Shown: positions 46,801 through 57,018, counted from the first letter of the stretch. The stretch is 64,000 bases of DNA from Pseudomonas sp. L5B5 (GCF_020520285.1 NZ_CP084742.1:5257501-5321500); one strand, 5' to 3'. Translations and numbers: made by a program. Notes: generated by a model from the letters alone, not told the origin.

Positions 46801-49035
46801 TCAGGCCCGGGGCACGCTGAAGCGGAACTCGCTGCCCTTGCCCACTTCGCTGTGGGCCTGGATCGTGCCGCCGTGGGCCTGGACGATCCCCTGGGTGATG
46901 TACAAGCCCAGGCCGGTACCGTTGGGGTTGCCTTCCTTCATGGTCCAGTAGCGGTCGAAGATGAACGGCAGCTGTTCGGCCGGGATGCCTTCCCCGGAGT
47001 CGCGCACGCTGAACACGATCTGCTCGCCGTCGGACATCGCCACTACCCCGACCTTGCCCTGCTTGGGGGTGAACTTGATGGCGTTGCCCACCAGGTTCGA
47101 CAGCACCTGGAACAGCCGCTCGGGGTCGGCGCTGATCTTCAGGTCCGGTTCGGCGTGGAAGCTGATGTCGATGGCCTTGTCCAACGCCAGGGGCGCCAGC
47201 AGCGAATAGGCTTCTTCGAAGATCTGGCTGACATCCAGCGGCTGCGGGGCGATGTGGTAGCGCCCGGCTTCGATTTTCGAGGTGTCGAGCAGGTCCTCCA
47301 GCAGGTTGTTCATGCGGCTGGCGGCCTGCTGCATGGTGTCGATGGCCGAGGAAATCCGCCGTGAAGTGTGCGGGCCATCGGAGCTGAAGGCTTTCTGCAT
47401 CATGCCGCAGAGCATGGATATCACGGTCATGGGGTTGCGCAGGTCGTGGGAGACCACCGCCACCAGCTCATCCCGGGCGCGCACGGCTTGTTGTTCGCGC
47501 ACGACCTGGCGCGCCAGGTCGTGTTCCACTGCCGAGCGGCGCAGATCGTTGGCGGCGAAGCGGTCGCCATGGCTCCATTTGCTGGAGATGCCGGCCATTT
47601 CCACCTTCCAGATCTCGAACGAGGTGCGCGGCCGCAGGCGCAGGCCGGTAGCGGACTTTTCCAGGTCCAGGGGCTTTTGCGGGTTGCCGCTCCAGTTGAT
47701 GTTTTCCTTCACCTCGGGGCGGAACCACAGCACGCCGTTATCCACAGGCTTGGGCAAACTCATGGCCAGGACGCCGCTGGCCACCTGTTGATAACTCGCG
47801 GCCGGCGGGTAGACGCTGGCCAGGTGATGACTGGCGAACACCGGTTGCCCGGACGCTTGCAACCAGTGGTGCAGCGCGCGGATTTCAGCCTCCGGCGGGC
47901 AGTTGCCGAAGCAGTGCAGGGCGCGGTCCTCGATGATGGCCACGCCACCGGCCCCGGTCAGTTCCAGCAGTTGTCCGGGAACCTGGGCCAGGCCCTCGAA
48001 CACGCTGCCGGACGCCGTGGCCATGACCTGGTTGAGGCTGGCCAGGGTGGCGAGTTTTTCCTCGCGCTGGCGGCTGACGTCCAGGGCTTCCATGGCGCTG
48101 ATCTGCAGCGACAGCACCTGGCCGATGGTCTGGCAGGCAATGCGCAGCTCGTGGGGTACATGCAGGGGCTGGCGATTACCGCAGCTGATCAGGCCCCAGA
48201 GTTGATCGTCCTTGAGCAGCGAGATGCTCATGGATGACAGCACGCCCATGTTCTTCATGTACTGGCAGTGGATCGGCGACACGCTGCGCAGGGTGGCGAA
48301 GCTCAGGTCCAGGGCCTGGCCGTTGTCCGGGCGCAGGCTCGGCACCAGTGGCACCGGCTGGTAGTCGGCATCGGGGATGATCCGCAGCCAGTTGCTGCGG
48401 TACAGCTCGCGGGCCTGCTGGGGAATGTCCGAGGCGGGAAAGAACAGGCCGTTGAACACTTCCATGCTCGGCCGGGTGGCCTCGGCGATCACCTGGCCGT
48501 GGCCTTCTTCCTCGAAGCGATAGATCAGCACCCGGTCGTAGCCGGTCATGGCCTGGATCTCGCTGACGCTGATGGCGTACAGCTCTTGCAGCGACTTGGC
48601 GGTTTGCAGGCGGCGCAGCAGGCGTCCGAGGTTTTCGGTGCGTTGCTTGAGTTCAGGTGAGCTGTGTTGTTCGAGCTGGCGCTCCAGTTCCAGGATCAGG
48701 ACGTCCTGGTGCCGATGCAGCAGGACTTCGAACCGCGCGCCATTGAGCTCCAGGTACAGCGGTGGGGCATCGATCAGGCGTTCCAGTTGCAGCAGTTGGC
48801 CAATGCGCTGGGCGTGTTCGGCCCCCAGGAGGCTTTCCAGGGGCTGGTCGATGACCCGTTCGGCAGCCAGGCCCAGCAGGGGCTCGACGTTGGCGCTGAT
48901 CTGGCGAATGTGCAGGTGCGGCTCGGACAGGGTCAGCAGCACGCCGTGGGGCTGGATCGCGCCCGGGGAACGAATGGGTTCATTGGCGCAGTTGGCCAGC
49001 AGTTGTTCGAAGGCCTGGGAGTCTTGTGGAGTCAT
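46801..49035 (-). CDS. bphP: Bacteriophytochrome histidine kinase BphP
   Basis: A 744-residue red/far-red light sensor kinase. Order: PAS (about 1-110) with the biliverdin-attaching Cys16 in ANCANEP; GAF (about 130-300) with PASDIPQQAR and the chromophore-pocket HCQYMKNMG; PHY (about 320-495); HisKA with the phospho-accepting His in VVSHDLRNP (about 510); HATPase with GTGLGLYITQGIVQAHGG at the end. The ATG overlaps the bphO stop by 4 bases. BphO supplies its biliverdin. No response regulator gene lies beside it, so the output partner is elsewhere. Confidence 0.95.
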   Translation of the reverse strand: MTPQDSQAFEQLLANCANEPIRSPGAIQPHGVLLTLSEPHLHIRQISANVEPLLGLAAERVIDQPLESLLGAEHAQRIGQLLQLERLIDAPPLYLELNGARFEVLLHRHQDVLILELERQLEQHSSPELKQRTENLGRLLRRLQTAKSLQELYAISVSEIQAMTGYDRVLIYRFEEEGHGQVIAEATRPSMEVFNGLFFPASDIPQQARELYRSNWLRIIPDADYQPVPLVPSLRPDNGQALDLSFATLRSVSPIHCQYMKNMGVLSSMSISLLKDDQLWGLISCGNRQPLHVPHELRIACQTIGQVLSLQISAMEALDVSRQREEKLATLASLNQVMATASGSVFEGLAQVPGQLLELTGAGGVAIIEDRALHCFGNCPPEAEIRALHHWLQASGQPVFASHHLASVYPPAASYQQVASGVLAMSLPKPVDNGVLWFRPEVKENINWSGNPQKPLDLEKSATGLRLRPRTSFEIWKVEMAGISSKWSHGDRFAANDLRRSAVEHDLARQVVREQQAVRARDELVAVVSHDLRNPMTVISMLCGMMQKAFSSDGPHTSRRISSAIDTMQQAASRMNNLLEDLLDTSKIEAGRYHIAPQPLDVSQIFEEAYSLLAPLALDKAIDISFHAEPDLKISADPERLFQVLSNLVGNAIKFTPKQGKVGVVAMSDGEQIVFSVRDSGEGIPAEQLPFIFDRYWTMKEGNPNGTGLGLYITQGIVQAHGGTIQAHSEVGKGSEFRFSVPRA

Positions 49036-49646
49036 AGCAGCACCTCGCGGCTGTCGAGCCAGTGCTCGAAGCAGGCAAATGTGGATTGCGCAGCGCTGAT
49101 CACCGGCTGGCGGGCGCTGGCGTGGCTGGGCAGGCGCCCCAGGTACTCGAGAAAATCCTTCCAGCGCCGGCCGGTGGCCGCACCGTAGACATCGAGAAAG
49201 GCCCCGCCATTGCCTGCGTCCAGCCCCAGGCGGCGGGTCATTTCACGGCGCAGGATCTGTCCGCCCAGGGTCGCGCCTTCCAGCACGTAGAGCGTCCCCA
49301 GGCAGGCGCCGGGGCTGTCCAGGCGTGGCAGTTGCCCGCAGCGTGGCAGGCTGTCGATCTCGGCCTGGCCCAGGCCCAGGGCAAGCAGGTCGCCGTTCAG
49401 GGCTGGGGTCTTGCGCCGCAGCTGCAGCTCGTAGCCTGTCGGGACCAGCCCGCCGGCATGCAGGGCTGCCTCCAAGGGCTGGTAGAAACCGTAGTAGGCC
49501 TGGACCAGGCGCCGGTACCAGGCGGCGTCCAGATGCTCGGAGAAGAACGGCAGGCGCTGCTCCAGGGCCACATGCAGGGTTGCGGTCGCGGCGCGCAGGT
49601 CTTGGAGCAGGGGGGAAATGACGATGTCTTGGTGCGGTTTGGGCAT
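49032..49646 (-). CDS. bphO: Haem oxygenase BphO
   Basis: A 204-residue haem oxygenase that opens haem to biliverdin, the chromophore of BphP. The proximal histidine is His25 in TATLHVALE; the distal-helix glycine region is VLEGATLGGQIL. It is the first gene of the bphO-bphP operon and overlaps bphP at ATGA. The 257 bases upstream show no clear promoter or operator. Confidence 0.94.
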   Translation of the reverse strand: MPKPHQDIVISPLLQDLRAATATLHVALEQRLPFFSEHLDAAWYRRLVQAYYGFYQPLEAALHAGGLVPTGYELQLRRKTPALNGDLLALGLGQAEIDSLPRCGQLPRLDSPGACLGTLYVLEGATLGGQILRREMTRRLGLDAGNGGAFLDVYGAATGRRWKDFLEYLGRLPSHASARQPVISAAQSTFACFEHWLDSREVLL

Positions 49647-49903
49647 TCAGGAGTCAAGGGTCGCAACAGGTAATGGACGCGCCATGGGCGTCATCGAAAG
49701 CCGGGACTAGGCTGTAGTCCCTGCACTAGAGCCATCGCACAGAAAAATGAGAGCGTCACTCTACCTGTGCTTTTTGCACCGACGTACAGTTTTTGACGCG
49801 CCACTGGTCGGCAAGAGTAGTTGATCGATGACGTGTTGCTGGTTCTGACTTCGTTGAGGAGGCAGAAATTCCTTTTTCCGTCTCCCAGGTTCAGCGTCGA
49901 GGG

Positions 49904-50299
49904 TCAGATCCAGACGTCGTTCTGGGCGGTGCGTTCGCCACCCTGGTCGCCGGTGTTGAGCACGCCCTTGGGTTCGATCAGCAGCAGCTTGACCTCCTGT
50001 TCGGCCCAGGGCCTGTGCTCGACGCCCTTGGGCACCACGAACATCTCGCCGCTGCCGATGGCCACCCGGCCGTCGCGAAAATCGATGTACAGCTGGCCGT
50101 CGAGGACGATGAAGGTTTCATCGGTATCGGCGTGGGAGTGCCAGACGAACTCGCCCTGCAACTTGGAGATCTTGAACTGGTAGTCGTTCATCTCGGCGAT
50201 CACCTTGGGGGTCCAGTGTTCGCTGAACAGGCCGAGTTTCTGTACGAAGTTGATGCTCTGGTAGCTGGCTTGCGCGGTGGATGATGCGGAGCTGTGCAT
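49904..50299 (-). CDS. Cupin-domain protein
   Basis: A 131-residue single-domain cupin. Motif 1 is [22 protein letters not shown] (only its H-x-H...E core is metal binding) and motif 2 is [11 protein letters not shown], so the three His and one Glu metal ligands are present. Such proteins bind or isomerise small molecules; none can be named here. It lies 79 bases after the AraC-type gene on the same strand. Confidence 0.85.
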   Translation of the reverse strand: MHSSASSTAQASYQSINFVQKLGLFSEHWTPKVIAEMNDYQFKISKLQGEFVWHSHADTDETFIVLDGQLYIDFRDGRVAIGSGEMFVVPKGVEHRPWAEQEVKLLLIEPKGVLNTGDQGGERTAQNDVWI

Positions 50300-50378
50300 G
50301 GTCGGTGCCTTGGAAGTGATGAGTGAGCACCGAGGGTAAACAGCGACGGGCCGGGATTCTTGAACGATCGTGCGCGGC

Positions 50379-51188
50379 TCAGCGACCGAGCATCTTCAGC
50401 CAGCGTGCCGGTGGCAGGCCGTAGGCCTGGCGGAACTGGCGAGTCATGTGGCTCTGGTCGGCAAAGCCGGCGATCAGTGCAGCTTCGCAAAGGGGCTGGC
50501 CCTGCACCAGCAGGGCGCGGACCAGGTCCAGGCGGCGCATGCTCAGGTAGCGGTAGGGGCTGGTGCCGAACAGCAGGCGAAAGTCCCGCGACAGGCTCCA
50601 GCGATCGCGCTGGCTATGAGTGGCCAGTTCTTCCAGGGTCACCGTCCGATCGAGGGCGCTGTGCAGGTATTCGCGAGCCCGTTCGGCCGCCACATAGTCC
50701 ATGGGCCGCCGGGGCGTGATGACCCCACAAACATCGTTCAGGGCGTGGGCCAGTTCGAACAGCGCGTCTTCCTGCTCCAGTGGGTCCAGGGGCTGATCGA
50801 CACCGCGCAGCAGGGCATCGGTGGCGGCGCCCAGCCTGGGGTCGTTGCACAGCCCGCCATGGACGAAGGGCAGTGGCCGGCCGCCGAGAATCTGCTGGAT
50901 CAGCGCCGGCTCGACATACAGCATGCGGTAGTGAAAGCCGTCGTGGGTGCCGGCCTCGCCATCGTGGGCCTCGTCGGGATGCAGCACCATGGTTGCGCCC
51001 GGCAAGCTGTGGCGCCAGCCGCCGCGGTACTGGAAACTCTGCACCCCGCGCAGGGTGCGGCCGATGGCGTAGGTGTCGTGACGGTGCATGTCGTAGCCAT
51101 GGCCGGCGAAGTACGCCTCGATGCGCTCCAGTCCCTGGACGGGCGGGGCGCGGTGTACCCAGTCGGAGGGGGTGGCAGGTCCGGCCAT
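50379..51188 (-). CDS. AraC-family transcriptional regulator
   Basis: A 269-residue AraC regulator with an N-terminal cupin-like sensor domain ([20 protein letters not shown]) and two C-terminal helix-turn-helix units ([40 protein letters not shown]). It may control the cupin gene downstream or act on distant targets. Confidence 0.9.
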   Translation of the reverse strand: MAGPATPSDWVHRAPPVQGLERIEAYFAGHGYDMHRHDTYAIGRTLRGVQSFQYRGGWRHSLPGATMVLHPDEAHDGEAGTHDGFHYRMLYVEPALIQQILGGRPLPFVHGGLCNDPRLGAATDALLRGVDQPLDPLEQEDALFELAHALNDVCGVITPRRPMDYVAAERAREYLHSALDRTVTLEELATHSQRDRWSLSRDFRLLFGTSPYRYLSMRRLDLVRALLVQGQPLCEAALIAGFADQSHMTRQFRQAYGLPPARWLKMLGR

Positions 51189-51224
51189 GGGGCAATCCTG
51201 GAGAAGGTAACCGAAGAGCGCACG

Positions 51225-51596
51225 TTAACCCGGGGCCGTGCCGGCTGTCTCGCCCGATGCATCAGACATTTGCGGTGGTGCTTGCCGCCCCAGGTGGCCG
51301 AACTCGATGGGCGTCCTGGTGTAGAACAGCGAGAAGTCTTCCTGCGCCAGGCGCTCGAACAGCCGAGTTGATTCGGTTTCGCTGATGGCCAGGCGGATTT
51401 CCAGGGGCTGGTCGGCGAGGTCGAAGAAGTGCACCGGATGCAGGTGCCGGGAGTGACCGAAGCCCTCGAGCGCGCCGGACAGGGTGGCGCCGCTCAAGCC
51501 CATGTCGCGTGCCAGGTCGATGATCCAGTCGCCGAGCATCCGACCCTGGTAGCGGCGATTCTGCTGGGTGAAGAAGGTCACCAGGTAGCCGTGCAT
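51225..51596 (-). CDS. DUF190 protein
   Basis: A 123-residue protein of the DUF190 family (PII-like fold by family knowledge), with RMLGDWIIDLARDMGLSGAT and GFGHSRHLHPVHFFDLADQP. DUF190 genes often accompany the fluoride channel gene crcB, but none is seen nearby. GGAGG precedes ATG 51596. A frame open far upstream (to 52883) is antisense to the GNAT and ddlA genes and is not part of it. Confidence 0.88.
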   Translation of the reverse strand: MHGYLVTFFTQQNRRYQGRMLGDWIIDLARDMGLSGATLSGALEGFGHSRHLHPVHFFDLADQPLEIRLAISETESTRLFERLAQEDFSLFYTRTPIEFGHLGRQAPPQMSDASGETAGTAPG

Positions 51597-51779
51597 GATT
51601 GCCCTCCGACGACGTGGCAGCCGGTTTCTTGAGCATAGCTTGCGGCCCGGTCGGCGGTTGCCTGGGCGCAGCGAGTGGAGTAGCGTCCCCTGCGCGCCAC
51701 GGGTGCGGGTGGCCAGTGCCTGGACCCGGCCCGATGCAAACGTTGACAAGGACGCCAAGTCCCCAGCAGGAGACCGAAC

Positions 51780-52259
51780 ATGGCCGTGACTTTCCGCCCT
51801 GTGGCAGACGCCGACATCCCGCGTATCTGCGGTTTCGTACGGGATGCCCAGGAGCTGTTTTTCTTCTTTCCCGCGGCCACCTGGCCCTTGACCCGTGAAC
51901 AGTTGCGCGACTCCATCGCCCAGCGTTGCGATTCCACGGTGATCGAACATGATGGGCAGGTGGCCGGTTTTGCCAATTTCTATCGCTGGGAGCAGGGCGG
52001 CACCTGCACCATCGGTAACGTGATCGTCGACCCGCAGGTGCGTGGTGTCGGGCTGGGCGCGCAGTTGATCGGGCAGATGATCCACATCGCCCGCAGCCGG
52101 CACCAGGCCAGCGATGTGACCCTGTCGTGCTTCAGTAGCAACGTGGCGGGGCTGTTGCTCTATCCGAAGCTGGGGTTCGTGCCCTTTGCCATCGAGGAGC
52201 GCAAGGACAAGCAACAGGAGCGGGTGGCGCTGATCCACCTGCGCTACAGCCCAGGCTGA
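51780..52259 (+). CDS. GNAT acetyltransferase
   Basis: A 159-residue GNAT enzyme: [20 protein letters not shown] carries the acetyl-CoA loop, and [15 protein letters not shown] is motif B. It is 34 bases before ddlA on the same strand and may share its transcript. The substrate is unknown. Confidence 0.9.
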   Translation: MAVTFRPVADADIPRICGFVRDAQELFFFFPAATWPLTREQLRDSIAQRCDSTVIEHDGQVAGFANFYRWEQGGTCTIGNVIVDPQVRGVGLGAQLIGQMIHIARSRHQASDVTLSCFSSNVAGLLLYPKLGFVPFAIEERKDKQQERVALIHLRYSPG

Positions 52260-52293
52260 GGCCGGGAATCTTCTTTCAATACGGAAACCATTC

Positions 52294-53388
52294 ATGAGTA
52301 AAGTGCGGGTCGGAATTATCTTTGGTGGCCGTTCGGCCGAGCATGAGGTGTCGCTGCAATCGGCGCGCAATGTCGTCGATGCCCTGGATCGCTCGCGTTT
52401 CGAACCGGTGCTGATCGGTATCGACAAACAGGGCCACTGGCACCTCAACGACACCTCGAACTTTTTGATCAACCAGGAAAACCCGGCCCTGATCGCCCTC
52501 AACCAGTCCAACCGCGAATTGGCCGTGGTGCCGGGCAAGGCCAGCGGGCAACTCGTGGAAACCTCCAGCCAGGAACTGCTGGGGCATGTCGATGTGATCT
52601 TCCCCATCGTCCACGGCACCCTGGGCGAAGACGGTTGCCTGCAGGGTCTGCTGCGCATGGCAGACCTGCCCTTCGTCGGTTCCGACGTGCTGGGCTCGGC
52701 GGTGTGCATGGACAAGGACATCAGCAAGCGCCTGCTGCGGGATGCCGGGCTGGAGGTGACGCCATTTCTCACCTTGACCCGGGCCACCCGCGAGCGCCAT
52801 GGCTTTGCCCAGGCCCAGGCGGCGCTTGGCTTGCCGTTGTTCGTCAAACCGGCGAACCAGGGCTCGTCCGTGGGGGTGAGCAAGGTGGAGGACGAGGCCC
52901 AGTACCTGGCGGCGGTGGAACTGGCCCTGAGCTACGACCACAAGGTGCTGGTGGAGTCGGCCGTGCGTGGCCGGGAGATCGAATGCGCAGTGCTGGGCAA
53001 CGACCAGCCGATTGCCAGCGGTTGTGGCGAGATCGTGGTCGGCAACGGCTTCTATTCCTATGACAGCAAGTACATCGACGAGCAGGCCGCCCAGGTGATG
53101 GTGCCGGCGGCTATCAGCCTTGACGCCAGCGAGCGGATTCGTGCCCTGGCCATCGAGGCCTTCCAGGTGCTGGGTTGCTCCGGACTGGCCCGCGTCGATG
53201 TGTTTCTCACCGACAGTGGCCAGGTGTTGATCAACGAGGTCAACTCCTTGCCGGGGTTCACGCGCATCAGCATGTACCCCAAGCTGTGGCAGGCCGCGGG
53301 CATGACCTACAGCGAGCTGGTCAGCCGGCTGATCGAGCTGGCGCAGGAACGGCACGCGCAGCGCCAGGCGTTGAAAGTCAACCGCTGA
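52294..53388 (+). CDS. ddlA: D-alanine--D-alanine ligase, DdlA type
   Basis: A 364-residue ATP-grasp ligase joining two D-alanines for peptidoglycan. [17 protein letters not shown] is the family start motif. [39 protein letters not shown] and the metal-binding [11 protein letters not shown] are all intact. Its length is that of the DdlA branch (about 364) rather than DdlB (about 305), and it is not in the mur cluster. Confidence 0.95.
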   Translation: MSKVRVGIIFGGRSAEHEVSLQSARNVVDALDRSRFEPVLIGIDKQGHWHLNDTSNFLINQENPALIALNQSNRELAVVPGKASGQLVETSSQELLGHVDVIFPIVHGTLGEDGCLQGLLRMADLPFVGSDVLGSAVCMDKDISKRLLRDAGLEVTPFLTLTRATRERHGFAQAQAALGLPLFVKPANQGSSVGVSKVEDEAQYLAAVELALSYDHKVLVESAVRGREIECAVLGNDQPIASGCGEIVVGNGFYSYDSKYIDEQAAQVMVPAAISLDASERIRALAIEAFQVLGCSGLARVDVFLTDSGQVLINEVNSLPGFTRISMYPKLWQAAGMTYSELVSRLIELAQERHAQRQALKVNR

Positions 53389-53420
53389 AGCGGATCACAA
53401 CCTTGGTCGGGACATTACGG

Positions 53421-53774
53421 ATGAGTGCGGCAACAGCAGCATCGGTCTTTCTTTTTTCCTACGGCACCTTGCAGGACAAGGCGGTGCAACTGGCCAACTT
53501 CGGGCGCGAGCTGGAGGGCAGCCCTGACGCCATGCTCGGCTACGAACAGCACTGGGTGGAGATCACCGACCCGCAGGTGTTGGCCAGCAGTGGCAAGACC
53601 CACCACCCGATCTTGCGTCCAGGGTCGGCGGACAGTGCACCGATCCCCGGCAGGGTGTTTCGCATCACGGCCGAAGAGCTGGCGGCCGCCGATCGCTACG
53701 AGGTGTCGGACTACAAGCGGGTCAGCGTGACCTTGTCTTCCGGCATCCAGGCCTGGGTCTACGTCAGCGCCTGA
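53421..53774 (+). CDS. Gamma-glutamylcyclotransferase-like (AIG2) protein
   Basis: A 117-residue protein of the gamma-glutamylcyclotransferase/AIG2 fold. The nucleotide of the family, FSYGTLQDKAVQ (YGTL motif), is near the N-terminus, and the acidic residue region AEELAAADRYEV supplies the catalytic Glu. It starts 32 bases after ddlA, with only a weak ribosome binding site (GGGACATTACGG). The frame is open upstream inside ddlA, but this is a shadow. It may cyclise gamma-glutamyl peptides to 5-oxoproline. Confidence 0.85.
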   Translation: MSAATAASVFLFSYGTLQDKAVQLANFGRELEGSPDAMLGYEQHWVEITDPQVLASSGKTHHPILRPGSADSAPIPGRVFRITAEELAAADRYEVSDYKRVSVTLSSGIQAWVYVSA

Positions 53775-53783
53775 GTCTTCGCC

Positions 53784-54365
53784 TCACTCCGGCGGCAGCA
53801 TCACCCCGATGCACGCCAGGGCCAGCAGCAGCGCCCCGAGCACGATGAACACATAGTTCAGCGGCGTGAAACGGGCGTTGCTGCGGCCTTCGGGATCTCC
53901 CGCGGCGGCGTTCAGGCCGCGCTGGCCGAGCCAGGTGATCCAGGCCAGGGCAGGTATCAACAGCAGGTTGGCGATATCCACCAGCGGATAACCGATGTTC
54001 TTGCGTGCCAGGCTGTCCAGGATATTGCTGGCCACCGATACGACCACGAACATGGTCGCCAGGCCATCGTGCTCCCATTTGAAGTCCTGGCCATCGCGCT
54101 TGAGCCGGGCATCGGCCTCGCGGTACAGCGCATGGGTGAAGAAGATCGCAAAAATCGCCCGGGCCACCGGCCACATCTCACCACCGCTGTCCTGCTTGAA
54201 CTGCTTCCAATTCTTGTAGGCCCAGTACACCCGGTAGAGACCGAAAGTGAGGATGAACAGGGTGAGGAACTTGCCCCGGGATACCACGTAGAACGGCGGC
54301 TGCTTGGCTTGTGGTAGGGGGGCGGCCAGGTCCGCCTGGGGCGGGGCATAGAGGTTTTCAGACAC
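53784..54365 (-). CDS. Four-TM membrane protein of unknown function
   Basis: A 193-residue inner-membrane protein with about four hydrophobic segments (near residues 31-50, 66-80, 105-120, 168-188). The N-terminus SENLYAPPQADL is proline-rich and cytoplasmic. GTG at 54365 follows AAGGAG with five bases; an earlier GTG overlaps that site. The type is common in Pseudomonas without known function. It converges with the cyclotransferase-like gene. Confidence 0.8.
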   Translation of the reverse strand: MSENLYAPPQADLAAPLPQAKQPPFYVVSRGKFLTLFILTFGLYRVYWAYKNWKQFKQDSGGEMWPVARAIFAIFFTHALYREADARLKRDGQDFKWEHDGLATMFVVVSVASNILDSLARKNIGYPLVDIANLLLIPALAWITWLGQRGLNAAAGDPEGRSNARFTPLNYVFIVLGALLLALACIGVMLPPE

Positions 54366-54462
54366 GGGCACTCCTTGGGTTGGGTCTGAAGAGGGGACGC
54401 AACGTTAGCTCAGGTTGCCGGCCAAGAACCAGCGTGGTCTGGGTGGCCGATCGGAACCGGGT

Positions 54463-54918
54463 TCAGGCCCGGGGTGGATCCGCCGGCCGAACGTAGTGAA
54501 TATCCCATTCACTTTCACCCACCTGAACAAAACCCAGGCGTCGATAAAAACGATTCGAGTCACTGCCGCGCAACGCATCCAGGTGGATGGGTAGTTGCTC
54601 GTTGGCGGAGCGTTCCAAAAGCTGCTCCAGGGCCTTGGCACCGATGCCCCGCCCCTGGAATGACGGCATGACATACAGGTGTTGCAGACGCAGATGATCG
54701 CCGTGTGATTCGCTCTGGATGAAGCCCGCGGGCTGTCCATCACTGAGGATGAAGTGGCAGCGCTCGGCCGCGAAGCTTGCGACAAAACGCTCCCGGGCGC
54801 GCTGCGGATCGAAGCGCCCTATGCGCTCAAGACTTTCGCGCATGGCCGCAATACGCATCTGCACCAGGGTTTCCAGGTCATGGGTGGTGGTCGCAAGCAG
54901 AGCAATCTTGAGGCTCAT
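54463..54918 (-). CDS. GNAT acetyltransferase
   Basis: A 151-residue GNAT enzyme: LYVMPSFQGRGIGAKALEQL is the acetyl-CoA loop and SNRFYRRLGF is motif B. ATG 54918 overlaps the stop of the PgeF-like gene as ATGA, so translation is coupled; a GTG five codons earlier is possible. The target is unknown. Confidence 0.88.
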   Translation of the reverse strand: MSLKIALLATTTHDLETLVQMRIAAMRESLERIGRFDPQRARERFVASFAAERCHFILSDGQPAGFIQSESHGDHLRLQHLYVMPSFQGRGIGAKALEQLLERSANEQLPIHLDALRGSDSNRFYRRLGFVQVGESEWDIHYVRPADPPRA

Positions 54919-55631
54919 GTCCGGCCGATCCACGAGTATTGGAAGGCCTTGGCTTCACCCCGGTGCACGCGTCGCCGATAGCTGGCCAGGGTCGGGGTCG
55001 AGCAGTAGGTGCACAGTTCGCTGATTTCGATCTGTTCATCACTGACTCCGGCGGCGTGCAGCAAGTGCACGGCATAGCGGCTGAGGTCGAACCACAGGGA
55101 ATCGGCCTGGGTCGGTTGCGGTGGCGGAATCTGCGGCGGCAGCAGCGGGGCCGGTTGCTCACGGCTCCAGGGTGCCTGTGCGGCCGGCCACAGCGGATCC
55201 TGAGTGGCGGACAGGGTGTCGATGAAGTCGGCGCTGACTTCATAGCAGCAGGGCTTGATCGACGGGCCGATGGCCACCCGCAATTGCTGTGGGGTGATGC
55301 CCTTGCTGGCGAAGTGTTGCAGCACATTGGCGATGATCCCGCCGTGCAGGCCTTTCCAGCCGCCATGGACAGCCGCGACCCAGGAACCGTCGTCGCTGCT
55401 GATCAGGATCGGCAGGCAATCGGCGGTGGCCACGGCAATGGGCCGGCTGGAACGGGTCAGTACCGCATCGCCGCGGATGATTCCGCTGGGCAGCGTGGTG
55501 CTGGCTTCCACCACCTCGCCGCTGTGGATCTGCGAGCAGAAGAACAGGTTGGCCGGCAGGGCGGCGCCGAGGGTCGAAAACGCATGACGGATGCCGGATA
55601 TCTGGTTCAACACACCTGCCTGGAAACTCAT
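54915..55631 (-). CDS. PgeF/YfiH-family (polyphenol oxidase, laccase-domain) protein
   Basis: A 238-residue protein of the YfiH/PgeF family, cytoplasmic enzymes reported as peptidoglycan editing factor and purine-nucleoside-active. Metal ligands are visible in CSQIHSGEVV, ATADCLPILI and AAVHGGWKGLHGG. GAAGG precedes ATG 55631; the frame opens 19 codons further. The standard pseudomonad pgeF usually sits beside rluD/clpB, so this may be a second copy. It is coupled to the GNAT gene. Confidence 0.88.
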   Translation of the reverse strand: MSFQAGVLNQISGIRHAFSTLGAALPANLFFCSQIHSGEVVEASTTLPSGIIRGDAVLTRSSRPIAVATADCLPILISSDDGSWVAAVHGGWKGLHGGIIANVLQHFASKGITPQQLRVAIGPSIKPCCYEVSADFIDTLSATQDPLWPAAQAPWSREQPAPLLPPQIPPPQPTQADSLWFDLSRYAVHLLHAAGVSDEQIEISELCTYCSTPTLASYRRRVHRGEAKAFQYSWIGRT

Positions 55632-55751
55632 CGGACCTTCGCTCGGTAACCTGGGAATGGCTGCAGAGCATAGCGGTATCCGAGGCACTTTTGCTGACAG
55701 GCAAGACAGGGCGCATCGAGGGTGACCAGCGGTCGCCCCGATGCCAGAGCC

Positions 55752-56564
55752 TCAGGCGTCGAGCGGGATGTACAGTTCCACCACGCTGTCGGGGTGCATC
55801 GGGCCCAGGAAGCGTTCACCGGTGTACTCGAATTCCACCGCATCGACGGGCACCAGGCCAGCGGCGGGCAGCCATTCGCTGTAGGCCGCGCGGAAGGTTT
55901 CCGGCAGGGTTTGCACGGTGCCATGGTGCTCGACCCGGGCGTAGTGGCGGGCGGGGATTTCCAGCTCCACCATGCCGGCTACCAGGGGCGCATCGGCGGC
56001 CACTGGCAGGCCGGCCACATAACGCCATTGGCCATCATCCAGGGGCTGGCAGATGCCATAGGTGCCCACCGGCTCGGCCAGGCGCCGGATCTCCTGCTCG
56101 CGGGGTTCGAAGCCCTGCCACAGCTCGGCGATGGACCCCGGATCGCCGTGCTGCCAGGCCATGCCGATGATCCGCTGTGCGCCCAGCAATACCCGCTCTG
56201 GCACCTGGGCTGTGGGCAACTGGCGCGGCGGCTGCGCCAGGTAGCGTTGCAGGTGGCCGAGCACCTTCTGACTGCGGGCGATCTCGCCTTCCAGGTGTTT
56301 GGCATGCGCCTGCAGCGCCTGCTCCATGTCCAGGGGGCTGTCCAGGCCACCCTGGCCGGCAAGGACGCGGATGTCCTCCAGGGACATGCCCAACTGGCGC
56401 AGCCAGACGATCCGACCCAGGGTCACGATCTGCTGTGGTGTGTAGTAGCGGTAACCATTGTCACGCCCGGTAAGCGCCGGCGCGAACAGGCCGATGCTGT
56501 CGTAGTGGCGCAGGGTCTTGGTGGTGAGGCCGTGGCAGCGGGCCATTTGTCCGATGGTGAGCAT
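55752..56564 (-). CDS. MerR-family regulator with GyrI-like effector domain
   Basis: A 270-residue regulator: MerR winged helix (LTIGQMARCHGLTTKTLRHY...GYRYYTPQQ), a coiled linker, and a C-terminal GyrI-like small-molecule binding domain (about 110-270) as in BmrR-type sensors. AAGGA precedes ATG 56564. No cysteine pattern for metal sensing is seen, so a drug-like or organic ligand is more probable. Confidence 0.9.
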   Translation of the reverse strand: MLTIGQMARCHGLTTKTLRHYDSIGLFAPALTGRDNGYRYYTPQQIVTLGRIVWLRQLGMSLEDIRVLAGQGGLDSPLDMEQALQAHAKHLEGEIARSQKVLGHLQRYLAQPPRQLPTAQVPERVLLGAQRIIGMAWQHGDPGSIAELWQGFEPREQEIRRLAEPVGTYGICQPLDDGQWRYVAGLPVAADAPLVAGMVELEIPARHYARVEHHGTVQTLPETFRAAYSEWLPAAGLVPVDAVEFEYTGERFLGPMHPDSVVELYIPLDA

Positions 56565-56641
56565 GGAGCGTCCTTGGTGTTGCTGGGCTTGCCGGCATGG
56601 TGAGCCTTTACCCAGGGGCAAGCTCAAGCCCGGCAGGGGGC

Positions 56642-57013
56642 TCAGGACGACTTGGTGGGCTTGATCAGGCTCTCGGCGGGAATGCCGAACAGCTGGTGCA
56701 GTTTCCAGATCATCGGCAGGGTCAGCGCGCGCTTGCCATTGAGCACTTCGTAGACGCGGTTGGTGCGGCCGATGGCGGGCACCAGGTCGGCGGCGGACAA
56801 GCCGGACTGCTCCATGCGGAACTTGATCGCCTCGATCGGATTGGGCAGGTCCAGGGGGAACCGCTTGGCTTCGTAGGCTTCGATCAGGGTGATCATCACG
56901 TCGAAGTAATCGCCTTCAGGGGTTCCCGGTTGTGGTTCGTTGTCGAACAGCGGCGAGACGCTCTTCAGCGCCGTGCGGTAGTCCTGGTCGGTGTGGATGG
57001 GGCGGATGTTCAT
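56642..57013 (-). CDS. higA: HigA-type antitoxin
   Basis: A 123-residue antitoxin: an N-terminal toxin-binding region (IHTDQDYRTALKSVSPLFDN) and a C-terminal HTH (SGLSAADLVPAIGRTNRVYEVLNGKRALTLPMIWKL). It begins 5 bases after the toxin gene, in the toxin-first order of HigBA. It neutralises HigB and should repress the operon. The inverted repeat at 57378-57409 is a possible operator. Confidence 0.9.
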   Translation of the reverse strand: MNIRPIHTDQDYRTALKSVSPLFDNEPQPGTPEGDYFDVMITLIEAYEAKRFPLDLPNPIEAIKFRMEQSGLSAADLVPAIGRTNRVYEVLNGKRALTLPMIWKLHQLFGIPAESLIKPTKSS

Positions 57014-57018
57014 GTGAG

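Noticed and set aside
49647-49903. Light-regulated promoter or operator upstream of bphO
   Set aside because: No clear -35/-10 pair or palindrome could be supported in this stretch.
51597-52883. An upstream extension of the DUF190 gene to 552 codons
   Set aside because: It is antisense to the GNAT and ddlA genes. GGAGG and the family N-terminus fix the start at 51596.
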